A DNA stretch of 64,000 nt, from assembly GCF_900475595.1 (NCBI RefSeq), contig NZ_LS483397.1:281001-345000 (forward strand). Direction: 5' to 3'. Source of the DNA: Streptococcus uberis (lineage in GTDB: Bacteria; Bacillota; Bacilli; Lactobacillales; Streptococcaceae). The translations under genes were made by a program, and so were the position numbers. Each line of letters starts with the position of its first letter. Within the stretch, counting starts at the first letter, position 1. Below are positions 23,895 through 32,408 of the stretch, piece after piece. The notes below the pieces were generated by a model, which did no database searches, was not told the DNA's origin, and was given only the letters and a program-made list of their open reading frames with translations.

Positions 23895-23923
23895 TTGATT
23901 TTATCACTAACTAGTTATAAAAT
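23895..23923 (+). promoter_or_regulatory. Promoter of the MarR gene with palindromic operator
   Basis: TTGATT (23895-23900), 17-bp spacer, TAAAAT (23918-23923). The spacer holds the palindrome TAACTAGTTA (23908-23917), which shares ACTAAYTAGT with the operator before the reductase gene. Autoregulation is the simplest reading. Confidence 0.65.
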
Positions 23924-23947
23924 AAGACAAAAAGAAAAGGAGGAAGT

Positions 23948-24373
23948 ATGGGAGAATTTAAAAATGCTGCTGTTAAATCAATGGTCGTTATGCGTAAAGC
24001 TTTTCGAACCATTGATGCAAAAGTATCTGAAAGCTACAAAGAATTTGAACTTACCCCCACTCAATTTGCTGTTTTAGATGTCTTATATGCAAAAGGTACT
24101 TTGAAAATTGGTGAGTTAATCAATAGTATGCTAGCGACGTCTGGTAATATGACTGTTGTTATCAAAAATATGGAAAAAAAGGGTTGGGTTGAACGCATTA
24201 TGTGCCCAAATGACAAACGCTCCTTTTTAGTCAGTTTAACGGAAGAAGGAGAAAGGGTCATTAAAGAAGCACTCCCTAAACATATCGAGCGGGTAGAAGA
24301 AACCTTTTCCGTTTTAACAGAAACTGAACAAGAAGAATTGATTCGCTTGCTGAAAAAATTTAAACAGAGTTAA
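23948..24373 (+). CDS. MarR family transcriptional regulator
   Basis: 141 aa winged-helix repressor. Recognition region LKIGELINSMLATSGNMTVVIKNMEKKGWVER (about 56-87) followed by the wing RIMCPNDKRSFLVSLTEEG with the family's D-x-R. A single Cys (Cys89, in MCPND) sits in the wing and could be redox-sensitive. AGGAGG precedes ATG. Shared operator sequences indicate that it represses itself and the downstream flavin reductase gene. Confidence 0.9.
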   Translation: MGEFKNAAVKSMVVMRKAFRTIDAKVSESYKEFELTPTQFAVLDVLYAKGTLKIGELINSMLATSGNMTVVIKNMEKKGWVERIMCPNDKRSFLVSLTEEGERVIKEALPKHIERVEETFSVLTETEQEELIRLLKKFKQS

Positions 24374-24406
24374 TCAACCATGATGACTAACTCATGCTAT
24401 GATAGT

Positions 24407-24438
24407 AAAAAACTTGTAGGTCATTCTACAAGTTTTTT
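24407..24438 (+). terminator. Terminator after the MarR gene
   Basis: 12-bp stem AAAAACTTGTAG/CTACAAGTTTTTT, loop GTCATT, T-tract. Confidence 0.9.
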
Positions 24439-24455
24439 ATTTCAAGTTAAAATTC

Positions 24456-24484
24456 TTGACATTACTAATTAGTAATAATATAAT
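24456..24484 (+). promoter_or_regulatory. Consensus promoter of the flavin reductase gene with MarR-type operator in the spacer
   Basis: TTGACA (24456-24461), 17-bp spacer, TATAAT (24479-24484): perfect consensus. A perfect 16-bp palindrome ATTACTAATTAGTAAT (24461-24476) fills the spacer, so a bound regulator would block polymerase completely. Confidence 0.85.
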
Positions 24485-24504
24485 AACTACATAGTATTAA
24501 TAAA

Positions 24505-24518
24505 TCACTATATAGTGA
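24505..24518 (+). promoter_or_regulatory. Second palindrome in the reductase leader
   Basis: Perfect 14-bp palindrome TCACTATATAGTGA between the -10 and the ribosome-binding site. Its sequence differs from the MarR palindromes, so it may bind another regulator or be a short mRNA hairpin. Confidence 0.4.
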
Positions 24519-24533
24519 CTTAAAGGAGACAAG

Positions 24534-25136
24534 ATGTCTATTATTGCTAAACTTAAAGGTATGTTTAAAGGAGAAAAAGAAATGAAAAACATTTTATTCA
24601 TCGACGGATCATTACGTGAAGGATCATTCAACCATCAATTAGCTGAAGAAGCTGAAAAAGCATTTGCGGGTAAAGCAACAGTTTCTTACCTTGATTGGGC
24701 ACAAGTTCCTGTATTTAGCCAAGATTTAGAAGCTAATGCTCCTGAATCAGTTGTTAAAGTTCGTGAAGCTATCCAAGCAGCAGATGCTATCTGGATTTTC
24801 TCACCAGTTTACAACTTCTCAATTCCAGGTTCAGTGAAAAACCTTCTTGACTGGGTATCACGTGCTCTTGACTTATCTGATCCAACTGGTCCATCAGCAA
24901 TCAATGGTAAAGTTGTTACGGTATCTTCAGTAGCAAACGGTGGACATGAGCAAATGTTTGCTATTTACAACGATTTAATTCCATTTATCCGTACAACTTC
25001 TGCTGGTGAGTTTACAAAAGCTACTGTAAACCCTGAAGCTTGGGGAACTGGAGTTCTTGAAATTTCTGACGAAACAAAAGCAAGTTTAGCTGCACAAGCA
25101 GAAGCACTTTTAGCTGCTGTTTCAACTGAAGCTTAA
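24534..25136 (+). CDS. NADPH-dependent FMN reductase family protein
   Basis: 200 aa flavodoxin-fold oxidoreductase. FIDGSLREGSFNHQLAEE is the FMN phosphate loop and WIFSPVYNFSIPGSVKNLLDW the flavin-binding segment of azoreductase/quinone-reductase-like NAD(P)H:FMN reductases. Two starts are plausible, each with a good ribosome-binding site: ATG 24534 (AAAGGAGAC upstream) and ATG 24582 (AAAGGAGAAAA upstream), the latter matching the usual family start. Control by the adjacent MarR regulator suggests induction by quinones or oxidants. Confidence 0.85.
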   Translation: MSIIAKLKGMFKGEKEMKNILFIDGSLREGSFNHQLAEEAEKAFAGKATVSYLDWAQVPVFSQDLEANAPESVVKVREAIQAADAIWIFSPVYNFSIPGSVKNLLDWVSRALDLSDPTGPSAINGKVVTVSSVANGGHEQMFAIYNDLIPFIRTTSAGEFTKATVNPEAWGTGVLEISDETKASLAAQAEALLAAVSTEA

Positions 25137-25149
25137 TCTGAAGCATAGT

Positions 25150-25187
25150 AAAAAAATCACAGAGCAATCTGTGATTTCTTTTTTTTA
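25150..25187. terminator. Bidirectional terminator between the reductase gene and def
   Basis: 10-bp stem AAATCACAGA/TCTGTGATTT with loop GCAA; A-run on the left and T-run on the right, so it can stop both convergent transcripts. Confidence 0.88.
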
Positions 25188-25799
25188 TTCAATGATCAAC
25201 ATGCCTTCTTTGATGGCAAATGGGTTTTGACTATTAATGCGATCATAGAACATAATGCCATTAATATGATCAATTTCATGTTGGACAACAATGGCGTTAT
25301 AACCTTTGAGTTTTATACGGTGTTTATCACCCTTTTTATCATAGTAATCAACAGTTACGCGTGAGTGGCGAACCACATAGCCTTCGACCAAACGATCAAC
25401 AGACAAGCAACCTTCACCGTCAGCTAAAGCGGCTTCCTGTACAGAATGAGCAACAATTTTTGGGTTGTACATGATTTCTTGTAAGCTATAGGCTTCTTTT
25501 GGTGGATTACCCTCACTATCTTCCATATTGGGTACTAGAACTGCGATAATGCGTTTAGAAATATCCAATTGCGGAGCAGCTAATCCAACACCACCCCTTA
25601 AGCCTAGTTTTTCAGCCATAACGGGATCTTGGGAATGTTTTAAAAATTGCATCATTTTCTCACCGAGAATGATATCTTCATCACTAAGAGGAAGGCTAAC
25701 TTCACTTGCTTCTTTTCGGAGAGTCGGATTTCCCTCGCGGATAATATCATCCATAGTGATCAAATGGCTTGCTTTAATGATTTTATCTTGTGCAGACAT
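25185..25799 (-). CDS. def: Peptide deformylase
   Basis: 204 aa, the longer Gram-positive (type II) deformylase. Removes the formyl group from nascent proteins. Motif 1 GVGLAAPQ, motif 2 EGCLS (metal Cys) and motif 3 QHEIDHING (HExxH) are all present. The frame continues upstream, but ATG 25799 follows CTAAAGGAGTTATA and gives the usual start. Confidence 0.97.
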
Positions 25800-25889
25800 T
25801 ATAACTCCTTTAGTATTCTTGGAAATACTATAACACAAATTCAGCTTTTTTAAAAGCCGAGCTTCTATTAGTCATTGCCTTCAATGATG

Positions 25890-26483
25890 TCAACCAATAA
25901 AGGCAAGTAATAAATAATAAGAGGAAAAATCGAGGCTTAAAGAAGCTAAGATATCAGTCGGGAAATGGTCTCGTAAATAAACCCGTGATAGTAATACCAA
26001 TAGTGTAAAAACAAAGGTTATACAACGAATGCATAAACTTAAGAAAGTAGGATTCTCTTTTAATAGGAATAAAACCATCAATAACAACAAAACAGCACAA
26101 ACACTATGACCACTCGGGAAGCTGAAGCCGGAATCTGGTAAGAGTTGATATAAAGGACGACTTCTATGGATAACCAATTTTAAAACTAGTGCAAGAGCAC
26201 TTGTTCCAAAATAGAAGGTCATCAAGAAAAGAGCTTGCTTGCTTGACTGGCGATAGATGAGTATCAGTAAGATGAGAAGTAGGCTTGTGATGGCTGGACT
26301 TCCTATGTTGGAAATGCCAATCATCACCCCTGTTAACCAAGGGGAATGGTAATCGTATAAAAGATTGAACAGACCGTTATCAATGTAGGTCATCACTTTA
26401 AAGTGATTAATAATAGCAAACGCCAATAAAGTAAACATACTTGCTGATAACAGACTATAACGTAAATATTTCTTACTAGACAT
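25890..26483 (-). CDS. PAP2-family membrane phosphatase
   Basis: 197 aa with about five membrane helices. The three PAP2 motifs are present: KLVIHRSRP, FPSGHS (near residue 125) and SRVYLRDHFPTD (near 162, catalytic His). Such enzymes dephosphorylate lipid phosphates such as undecaprenyl pyrophosphate or phosphatidate; the substrate cannot be told from sequence. AAGGAGAAACC precedes ATG 26483. Confidence 0.88.
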   Translation of the reverse strand: MSSKKYLRYSLLSASMFTLLAFAIINHFKVMTYIDNGLFNLLYDYHSPWLTGVMIGISNIGSPAITSLLLILLILIYRQSSKQALFLMTFYFGTSALALVLKLVIHRSRPLYQLLPDSGFSFPSGHSVCAVLLLLMVLFLLKENPTFLSLCIRCITFVFTLLVLLSRVYLRDHFPTDILASLSLDFSSYYLLLAFIG

Positions 26484-26654
26484 GGTTTCTCCTTATAATG
26501 ATGCCTTAGTTTACACTGGAAAGCTTAAAAAATCCAAAAAATAGCAGAAATAAGTGGCCTATCTTTTTTAGACTAAAAGGAGATACTTGATTGGATTTGA
26601 CCATACAAGTAGGATAAAACTGATTTTTTCTTTTCTTTTTTTGTAACAGACTAC

Positions 26655-26771
26655 TTGTTTTTTTTATTAGCCTCCTGTATAATAAATCCAATCTCCAAAC
26701 ATAAGATTCTTCTAAAGAGAGAGAGAAGAAGATAGGACAATTAAAAGGAACCCTGCTGGGTTCCCTTTTTT
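26655..26771 (+). ncRNA. Candidate small RNA, about 80 nt, promoter to terminator
   Basis: TTGTTT (26655-26660), 17 bp, TATAAT (26678-26683) predicts a plus-strand start near 26690. A hairpin TCTTCT/AGAAGA around a GA-rich loop follows, then a terminator AAAGGAACCC-TGCT-GGGTTCC plus T-tract (26744-26771). No ORF of useful size lies between. The same hairpin, read on the other strand, terminates ppk. Confidence 0.45.
26742..26771. terminator. Bidirectional terminator at the 3' end of ppk
   Basis: AAAAGGAACCC-TGCT-GGGTTCCCTTTTTT. The minus strand reads the hairpin then TTTTAATTG directly after ppk; the plus strand ends with six T. Confidence 0.85.
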
Positions 26772-28893
26772 ATTTATTGATGAAATGATTCCAGAATTTG
26801 CGAAGCGGTGATTTTCTTTTGACTTTTTGAACAGATTCAAGTCTCAGTTGTCTCTGAAATTGTTTTTCAGCTTCGTCTATAAAGGTATCTTGTGACGAAA
26901 AGGCTTTTTGACCTTTAACCACAGGGATGGCTAAAAATTCTCCTTCTGGTGAAATCTTTCGACCTTTTAAAGTATCTGAGAATTGTTTGGTCATGTATGT
27001 CATGATACGTTTTTGAATTTTTTTATCATAAACTGGCGCAGCGATTTCAACCCTTTCTTCCATGTTTCGTGTCATCAAATCGGCTGAAGAGATGTACATA
27101 GCCATTTGGTCATCTTTACCAAAAATGTAAACACGAGGATGTTCTAAATAACGCCCGACAATACTATGAATCTCAATATTGTCGGTTACGCCTTCAACAC
27201 CAGGTAAAAGACACGTAATACCTCTAATGATCAATTTAATGGTACAACCGGCTTGGGATGCCTCTACTAATTTATCAATGAAGACCTTGTCAGTAAAGGA
27301 ATTGCATTTAAAGAAGAGGTAGCCATCTTTTCCTTTGGCTATTTCCCTGTCAATCAATTCCACAAATTGCTGACGCAAGCTTGATGGTGCTTGGAGAAGA
27401 TGTTTATACTTGCCATTTAAGTTACCAAGAGCTAAGTGAGTAAAGAAATCATTTGCATCCAAACCAATTTCAGTATTCGCTGTTAGTAATGAGAAGTCGG
27501 TATAAATCCGTGAGGTCTTTTCATTATAGTTACCAGTACCTAATTGTGTTATGAAATGGATATTTTGGGAACTGTCTTTGAAAATAGCCAGGAAGACTTT
27601 GGAATGGGTTTTGAATTCTTCGAATCCATAGATGACATTGCAGCCAGCTTTTTCTAAGATGCTAGCATATTGAATATTGGATTCTTCGTCAAAACGAGCT
27701 TTTAACTCCATCAAAACGGTAACATCAATGCCATTTTCAGCTGCTTTAATTAACTGCTCTGCAATTTTAGACTGAGATGCCAAACGGTAAATGGTGATTT
27801 TGATGGCACGACATTGAGGGTCTTCCGCAATTTCTTTCAAAAGGGCAACAAAGGCATCGATATCATCATAGGGATATGACAAGAGTTGATCTTCTTGGCG
27901 AATCTTCTCAATGATAGATGGTGTATTCTTATATGGATTATAGGCATTAATTTTAGGATAGAGCATGTCATTTTTAACAGCTGACGGAACAATATCCATG
28001 ACTTTAAAGACAAACTCCATGCTTAGAGGTGTTTGACTTTCTAAATAATGATCTTCATCAAGTCCTAATTTATCAAATAAAAATGCTTTACTTGTTTCTG
28101 AAAGAGGACCTTGTGATTCTAGTCGGACGATATTTAGACGTTTTCTTTTCTTCACAATAGCCTTCATGAAGTCACGATAGTTATCAAACATATCTTGATT
28201 TTCATTATCTGTATTCAAGTCAGTATTACGTGTGACAGCAATAATGCCTTTATTTAAAACCTTATAGCCATTGAAGATTTTCTCGATTTTCTCAAGAATC
28301 AATTCTTCGGTAAGTATATAATCCACTTGATGTCCAGGTAAGGTCAAGACTTGTTGGAAATCTTCTCTGATAGGAAGCAAGCCAAACATTTTTTGGTCAT
28401 CTTTTTCCAACTCTGTCAAAATGTAATGTCTTTTATTTTCCAAAAAAGGAAGTGGATGACTCATGTCAATGATTTGCGGTGAAATCAGTTCATCAACCCT
28501 TTGTTTGAAAAAGCGATTGGCAAATGTTTTTTGTTCTTCGTTTAATTCCGAAAAACGGAGTTGTCTGATATGAAAATCTCTTAAATCAGACATAATGGTT
28601 TGATAAATGCGATCGCGTTTTTGGTATAAAGATGGCATCATGGCCAAAATGGCATCAATTTGTTGGGCTGCGGTCATGTCAGATTTGGAATCGATTTTAT
28701 GTTTTTTCATTAACATTAAATCATGTAAAGTTCCAACTCGAACCATGAAAAATTCATCTAGGTTACTAGTAAAAATAGCGATGAATTTTAATTTTTCAAG
28801 TAAAGGTACTTCGGCAGCTTCTGCCTCGACTAAAACACGTTCGTTAAAACGTAACCAGGCAAGTTCACGATTTTGCATATATCTCGTGGGCAT
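26770..28893 (-). CDS. ppk: Polyphosphate kinase
   Basis: 707 aa, PPK1 family. Reversibly transfers the ATP gamma-phosphate to polyphosphate via a phosphohistidine. N domain starts MPTRYMQNRELAWLRFNERV. Both catalytic His regions are visible: EEFKTHSKVFLAI (phosphorylated His, near 434) and the second phospholipase-D-like site near YLEHPRVYIFG. The frame is open to GTG 28911, but that codon lies inside the ribosome-binding site; ATG 28893 sits 6 nt after AGGAGG. It follows ppx by 26 bp. Confidence 0.95.
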   Translation of the reverse strand: MPTRYMQNRELAWLRFNERVLVEAEAAEVPLLEKLKFIAIFTSNLDEFFMVRVGTLHDLMLMKKHKIDSKSDMTAAQQIDAILAMMPSLYQKRDRIYQTIMSDLRDFHIRQLRFSELNEEQKTFANRFFKQRVDELISPQIIDMSHPLPFLENKRHYILTELEKDDQKMFGLLPIREDFQQVLTLPGHQVDYILTEELILEKIEKIFNGYKVLNKGIIAVTRNTDLNTDNENQDMFDNYRDFMKAIVKKRKRLNIVRLESQGPLSETSKAFLFDKLGLDEDHYLESQTPLSMEFVFKVMDIVPSAVKNDMLYPKINAYNPYKNTPSIIEKIRQEDQLLSYPYDDIDAFVALLKEIAEDPQCRAIKITIYRLASQSKIAEQLIKAAENGIDVTVLMELKARFDEESNIQYASILEKAGCNVIYGFEEFKTHSKVFLAIFKDSSQNIHFITQLGTGNYNEKTSRIYTDFSLLTANTEIGLDANDFFTHLALGNLNGKYKHLLQAPSSLRQQFVELIDREIAKGKDGYLFFKCNSFTDKVFIDKLVEASQAGCTIKLIIRGITCLLPGVEGVTDNIEIHSIVGRYLEHPRVYIFGKDDQMAMYISSADLMTRNMEERVEIAAPVYDKKIQKRIMTYMTKQFSDTLKGRKISPEGEFLAIPVVKGQKAFSSQDTFIDEAEKQFQRQLRLESVQKVKRKSPLRKFWNHFINK

Positions 28894-28919
28894 TATAAAC
28901 CTCCTCTCCACTCAAATGC

Positions 28920-29822
28920 TTAGTTTGTAGTCTTCTTGTTTAGATAATCTAATAGATAGCCTTCACGAATACCTTTATTAGAAATGCGAATGGTTTTAAC
29001 TTTAAAATCTTTGCAGGCTTCTAATAAAATAACGACTCCAGGAGTCAAGGTATGGATACGATCAGGAGCCACTTTGAAAACAGCCACCAAGGTTTTTTTA
29101 TCCTTTTTCAAGAGTTTTTTAGACAAGGTTTTTAATTGATCAATGGTAAATTCAAGGGGGCTATCCAGATTTTCATTTTTTTGAATCACTTTTCCAATGG
29201 CCCGAACACTGCCGCCAATCCCAATTAAGGTGTCAAAGCTTGGTAAGTCATCGCTGTTTTTCTTGAGTGATTTTTTGACTTTATCAGACATTTGACTAAA
29301 TTCATCTTGTGTTGGTAAAATCCCTTCAACATATTTCTTGTAAAATGATAAGCTACCATCAGATAAGTTAAAATCTTTCACAATTTGCTTGTCTTTGAAA
29401 ATAGCAATCTCTGTTGACCCACCACCAATATCGATGGAAAGACCATTTGATTGGCCATAGACTTCTTCAATACCGATGTGTCCTAAACGAGCTTCTTCAC
29501 TTTGGGCTAATAAATCGATAGTGACATTTAGGTCATCTTTAACTTCTTTGATAACCTCATCTTGATTGCTGACATTTCTTAAAGAAGCTGTCGCAAAATA
29601 ATGGATGGATTCAAGTTCAACAAATTGAGTGACTTCCTCAATTGAAGAAATCGTCCTTTTCAAGGTGTCAATGCCATCACGGCTGAGTTTCCCATCTTCC
29701 ACATAGGAAGCTAAACTGGCAGTATATTTTTTGGTAAATAATATGGAATATTCTTTTTTGTCAAGGCGGTAAATGTTCAGGCGAATGGTGTTAGAACCAA
29801 TATCAACAATTGCAATGTTCAT
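28920..29822 (-). CDS. ppx: Exopolyphosphatase (Ppx/GppA family)
   Basis: 300 aa, ASKHA fold. Phosphate-binding loops IVDIGSNTIRL at the N terminus and LSIDIGGGSTEIA near residue 133 are intact. The short form lacks the C-terminal HD domain of E. coli Ppx. It hydrolyses terminal phosphate from polyphosphate (and possibly pppGpp). AAAGGAG precedes ATG 29822. First gene of a ppx-ppk operon, so polymer synthesis and breakdown are co-controlled. Confidence 0.93.
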   Translation of the reverse strand: MNIAIVDIGSNTIRLNIYRLDKKEYSILFTKKYTASLASYVEDGKLSRDGIDTLKRTISSIEEVTQFVELESIHYFATASLRNVSNQDEVIKEVKDDLNVTIDLLAQSEEARLGHIGIEEVYGQSNGLSIDIGGGSTEIAIFKDKQIVKDFNLSDGSLSFYKKYVEGILPTQDEFSQMSDKVKKSLKKNSDDLPSFDTLIGIGGSVRAIGKVIQKNENLDSPLEFTIDQLKTLSKKLLKKDKKTLVAVFKVAPDRIHTLTPGVVILLEACKDFKVKTIRISNKGIREGYLLDYLNKKTTN

Positions 29823-29842
29823 AAATATCTCCTTTTATCCCT

Positions 29843-29903
29843 ATTATATAGGAAAATAAATGCCTTTTGTTCGACTTTGCTTAAAATTTACAAAATCTTT
29901 ACA
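29843..29903 (-). promoter_or_regulatory. ppx-ppk promoter with Pho-box-like repeats
   Basis: Minus-strand -10 TATAAT (29843-29848) with a poor -35 (AACAAA at 29866-29871). On the plus strand TTTTGT (29865), TTTGCT (29876), TTTACA (29887) and TTTACA (29898) start exactly 11 bp apart. A weak -35 overlapped by activator repeats is the form expected for a PhoP-activated promoter. Orientation and spacing resemble the array before the nucleotidase gene. Confidence 0.5.
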
Positions 29904-29964
29904 ATAGTCCGATTCTTTACCAAAAGTGTCATTAAAATCCTTTCAGGAAAATCAAAATAAGAGA

Positions 29965-30633
29965 TTATTCTTCTTTCAAAGCTAAGGCTTCTAAAGACTT
30001 AAAATCAGTAATACAATAGCTTTTGAAAGCTTGTCGTTCAATAATGTTTTGACTGATCAGTTGTTGAATGACTCGATGTATATGGCGGTAACTGGTCCCA
30101 AAAGAATCTGCTAAGAGGGATAATTCTAAACCAAAGACACCGTTGTTCTCTTGATCTAAAATATGTCTGGCCAAACGCTCTTTGACCGTATAGCCCATAT
30201 TTTGAGTGGACTTGACGTTTTGTTGGTAAAAGTTATTTGCCAATACTTGGCCAATTCGATAGAGAAAATCTGGGTCTTTTAAAAGCTTTTTTTTGTCTCT
30301 AAGGGGCAGATAAATGAAGTAAGTGGACTTTAAGGCAATGACCGAAGTAACAGCCTTTTGATTAGTCAAGAGTTCAATATCTCCAATCAAAGATGGCCTG
30401 GCATGTGTTTCTAAAACATGCTCCTTACCATTTGGCAACCGTCTCACAATTTTGACAGCTCCTTCTAAAGCATAGCCAATAAAATCCAAGTCCTGATCTT
30501 GTAAACAAATGGCCTCATTTTTTTGAAAAAGCAGCAAGTGAAGGTCTTTTTGAACCGTACTTGGAAAAAAATGACTAAGTCCATGTTTCTTTAGTAGTTT
30601 ATTTAATAAGTTGGTGTCTGAAATCGTCTTCAT
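29965..30633 (-). CDS. Crp/Fnr family transcriptional regulator
   Basis: 222 aa. N-terminal cyclic-nucleotide-like beta-roll (about 25-120, e.g. GYALEGAVKIVRRLPNGKEHVLE) and C-terminal winged HTH (LSLLADSFGTSYRHIHRVIQQLISQ, about 165-190). There is no N-terminal Cys cluster, so it is not an oxygen-sensing Fe-S Fnr; the effector is unknown. Resembles YeiL-type regulators. It is divergent from an MFS exporter, which is its likely target. Confidence 0.85.
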   Translation of the reverse strand: MKTISDTNLLNKLLKKHGLSHFFPSTVQKDLHLLLFQKNEAICLQDQDLDFIGYALEGAVKIVRRLPNGKEHVLETHARPSLIGDIELLTNQKAVTSVIALKSTYFIYLPLRDKKKLLKDPDFLYRIGQVLANNFYQQNVKSTQNMGYTVKERLARHILDQENNGVFGLELSLLADSFGTSYRHIHRVIQQLISQNIIERQAFKSYCITDFKSLEALALKEE

Positions 30634-30644
30634 CTCTTTTTTAT

Positions 30645-30684
30645 GACCTAGGTCCTATTTTTATTTCTTGCTATTGATTATACT
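30645..30684. promoter_or_regulatory. Divergent control region with palindrome GACCTAGGTC
   Basis: A perfect 10-bp palindrome (30645-30654) lies 12 bp from the regulator's start codon and 24 bp before a TATACT -10 (30679-30684) for the MFS gene. It could be the Crp-type regulator's operator; it does not resemble the standard Fnr or Crp box. Confidence 0.4.
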
Positions 30685-30726
30685 GGAGATAACTTAAATA
30701 AACAAGACATGAGGAAACGAATCGCG

Positions 30727-31923
30727 ATGAAAGACCAATTGAAAAAAATAAGCCTACTAAGCCTCTCTTTAATGATGATTTCACCCTTTTCGGTAGCGCC
30801 AGCCTTACCCCAAATGATGGCCGAATATAACGCAAAAGGTTACAGTGCCAGTCAGGTTACCATCCTCTTTTCCCTATCCTCCTTTGCCATCTTAGCCATG
30901 CTTTTCCTAAATCCAATCATCAGCCCCTACCTAACAGAACGAAAGATCATCAGTTCTGGCCTGCTTTTAATAGCCTTAGGAGGGGGCTTACCCCTAGTGA
31001 CACAAGCTTACCCACTTGTATTTACCTCACGCCTCTTACTTGGAGCAGGCATTGGGCTCATCAATGCCAAAGTGATCAACATCATCAGTGAACGTTACCA
31101 AGGTAAAGAAAAAGTAAGGCTATTAGGTTATCGCTCCTCAGCAGAAGTGTTAGGTTCCTCAGTTTTTACCTTTTTAGCAGGATTTTTAGTCACCCTTGGT
31201 TGGTCAAAAAGCTTCGCTATTTACCTCTTTGCCTTGCTTATCCTAGCTCTCTATCTTCTCTTTGTTCCCCAACTTAAGGAAGACAAGCAAAAACCAAGAG
31301 CCACACAAATGGATAAGAAATCCTTTAATAGCAAAGATCGCTTAATGATTATAGGAATGGCAGTTTACGCTGGATTTGTCATCCTCATCAATACCTCAAA
31401 TACCCTTCGGATCCCACTCGTCATCGAAAAAATGCAACTCGGAAGCCCAAAAGAAGCCAGTCTTATCCTAAGTTTGATGATGCTGATGGGCATCTTATCA
31501 GGAATCACCTTTAGCCGTCTCTTAGATATTTTCAAAGCATTTTTGTTACCAATAGTTGCCATCTCACTAGGGTTAGGCATGTTAGTCTTATGGGCAGCTG
31601 ATAATCTCATCCTTGTCGGGCTAGGCGCTCTTGTGACAGGTTTTATCTACAGTGTCGGAGTCACTGTAGTCTTTAATCAACTGTCAGAAAAAATACCACC
31701 CCAAGAGCTTACCAAGGCAACAACCTATGTCCTCATTGGTTGCAATCTAGGTGGAGGCGGCGCAGCCATCGTGCTTGACCTTTTTTCTCACTTTCATCAC
31801 TCGATTACTCTTCCCTACTTGGTATATGCCCTGCTGAGTTTAACGCTCGGTGTCATAATGCTTATCTGGATCAAAGGAAAGATTAAGCTGTCGGTCACTT
31901 TCAAGAAAAAGAGAAAATCTTGA
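30727..31923 (+). CDS. MFS transporter (multidrug-efflux type)
   Basis: 398 aa with 12 predicted membrane helices. Short PFSVAPALPQMMAEY after helix 1 and a conserved loop near YLTERKI resemble drug-H+ antiporters of the MdtG/AraJ type. Substrate unknown. ATG 30727 has GAGGAAACG upstream; ATG 30709 lacks a ribosome-binding site. The divergent Crp-type regulator probably controls it. Confidence 0.8.
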   Translation: MKDQLKKISLLSLSLMMISPFSVAPALPQMMAEYNAKGYSASQVTILFSLSSFAILAMLFLNPIISPYLTERKIISSGLLLIALGGGLPLVTQAYPLVFTSRLLLGAGIGLINAKVINIISERYQGKEKVRLLGYRSSAEVLGSSVFTFLAGFLVTLGWSKSFAIYLFALLILALYLLFVPQLKEDKQKPRATQMDKKSFNSKDRLMIIGMAVYAGFVILINTSNTLRIPLVIEKMQLGSPKEASLILSLMMLMGILSGITFSRLLDIFKAFLLPIVAISLGLGMLVLWAADNLILVGLGALVTGFIYSVGVTVVFNQLSEKIPPQELTKATTYVLIGCNLGGGGAAIVLDLFSHFHHSITLPYLVYALLSLTLGVIMLIWIKGKIKLSVTFKKKRKS

Positions 31924-31948
31924 CCATAATGACTTAATTTGGTAGAAT
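31920..31948 (+). promoter_or_regulatory. rpsO promoter
   Basis: TTGACC (31920-31925), 17 bp, TAGAAT (31943-31948). The about 80-nt leader to the ATG holds small inverted repeats (ACCAA/TTGGT, AGGA/TCCT, GAGT/ACTC) that could form an S15 autoregulatory structure; this is a weak inference. Confidence 0.75.
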
Positions 31949-32035
31949 AGATAAGTCGCAAGACACACCAACTTTTTCTTGGTTTTAGGAGTGCCAATCC
32001 TAGGACTCGGATTAAGCAAAAAAAGGAGAAAAATT

Positions 32036-32305
32036 ATGGCAATCTCAAAAGAGAAAAAAAATGAAATCATCGCTCAATATGCACGTCATGAAGGCGATAC
32101 TGGTTCAGTTGAAGTTCAAGTAGCAGTACTTACTTGGGAAATCAACCACTTAAACGGACATATCAAAGAACACAAAAAAGACCACGCTACATACCGTGGT
32201 TTGATGAAAAAAATTGGTCACCGTCGTAACTTGTTAGCGTACTTACGTCGTACAGATGTTAACCGTTACCGTGAGCTTATTCAATCTCTTGGTTTACGTC
32301 GTTAA
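32036..32305 (+). CDS. rpsO: 30S ribosomal protein S15
   Basis: 89 aa, exact family length. [25 protein letters not shown]-like [14 protein letters not shown] and [14 protein letters not shown] are S15 signatures; it binds the 16S rRNA central domain. Start chosen at ATG 32036 after AAAGGAGAAAAATT; the frame is open to GTG 31979. Separated from pnp by 1.1 kb of structured repeats, whereas rpsO-pnp are close in most bacteria. Confidence 0.98.
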   Translation: MAISKEKKNEIIAQYARHEGDTGSVEVQVAVLTWEINHLNGHIKEHKKDHATYRGLMKKIGHRRNLLAYLRRTDVNRYRELIQSLGLRR

Positions 32306-32306
32306 T

Positions 32307-32408
32307 TTCAAGTTTAAAAAGCCCTCTGCCGTCGTTAGCTGCGATAAGGTAATCCCAAGATTAACCTTATCTTGCTGCCTAGGCAGTGGGCTTTTTAATT
32401 CTTGAAAT
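32307..32408 (+). terminator. Large nested terminator of rpsO
   Basis: Outer arms ATTTCAAG/CTTGAAAT, then AAAAAGCCCTCTGCC (32316-32330) with GGCAGTGGGCTTTTT (32382-32396; one mismatch), enclosing GATAAGGT...ACCTTATC. The left arm also pairs perfectly with GGCAGAGGGCTTTTT at 32815-32829, 500 bp away, showing that the terminator shares sequence with the repeat family that follows. Confidence 0.75.

Noticed and set aside
26506..26691. 61-codon minus-strand frame rich in Lys and Phe
   Set aside because: AT-rich low-complexity translation without a ribosome-binding site; overlaps the candidate small-RNA promoter.
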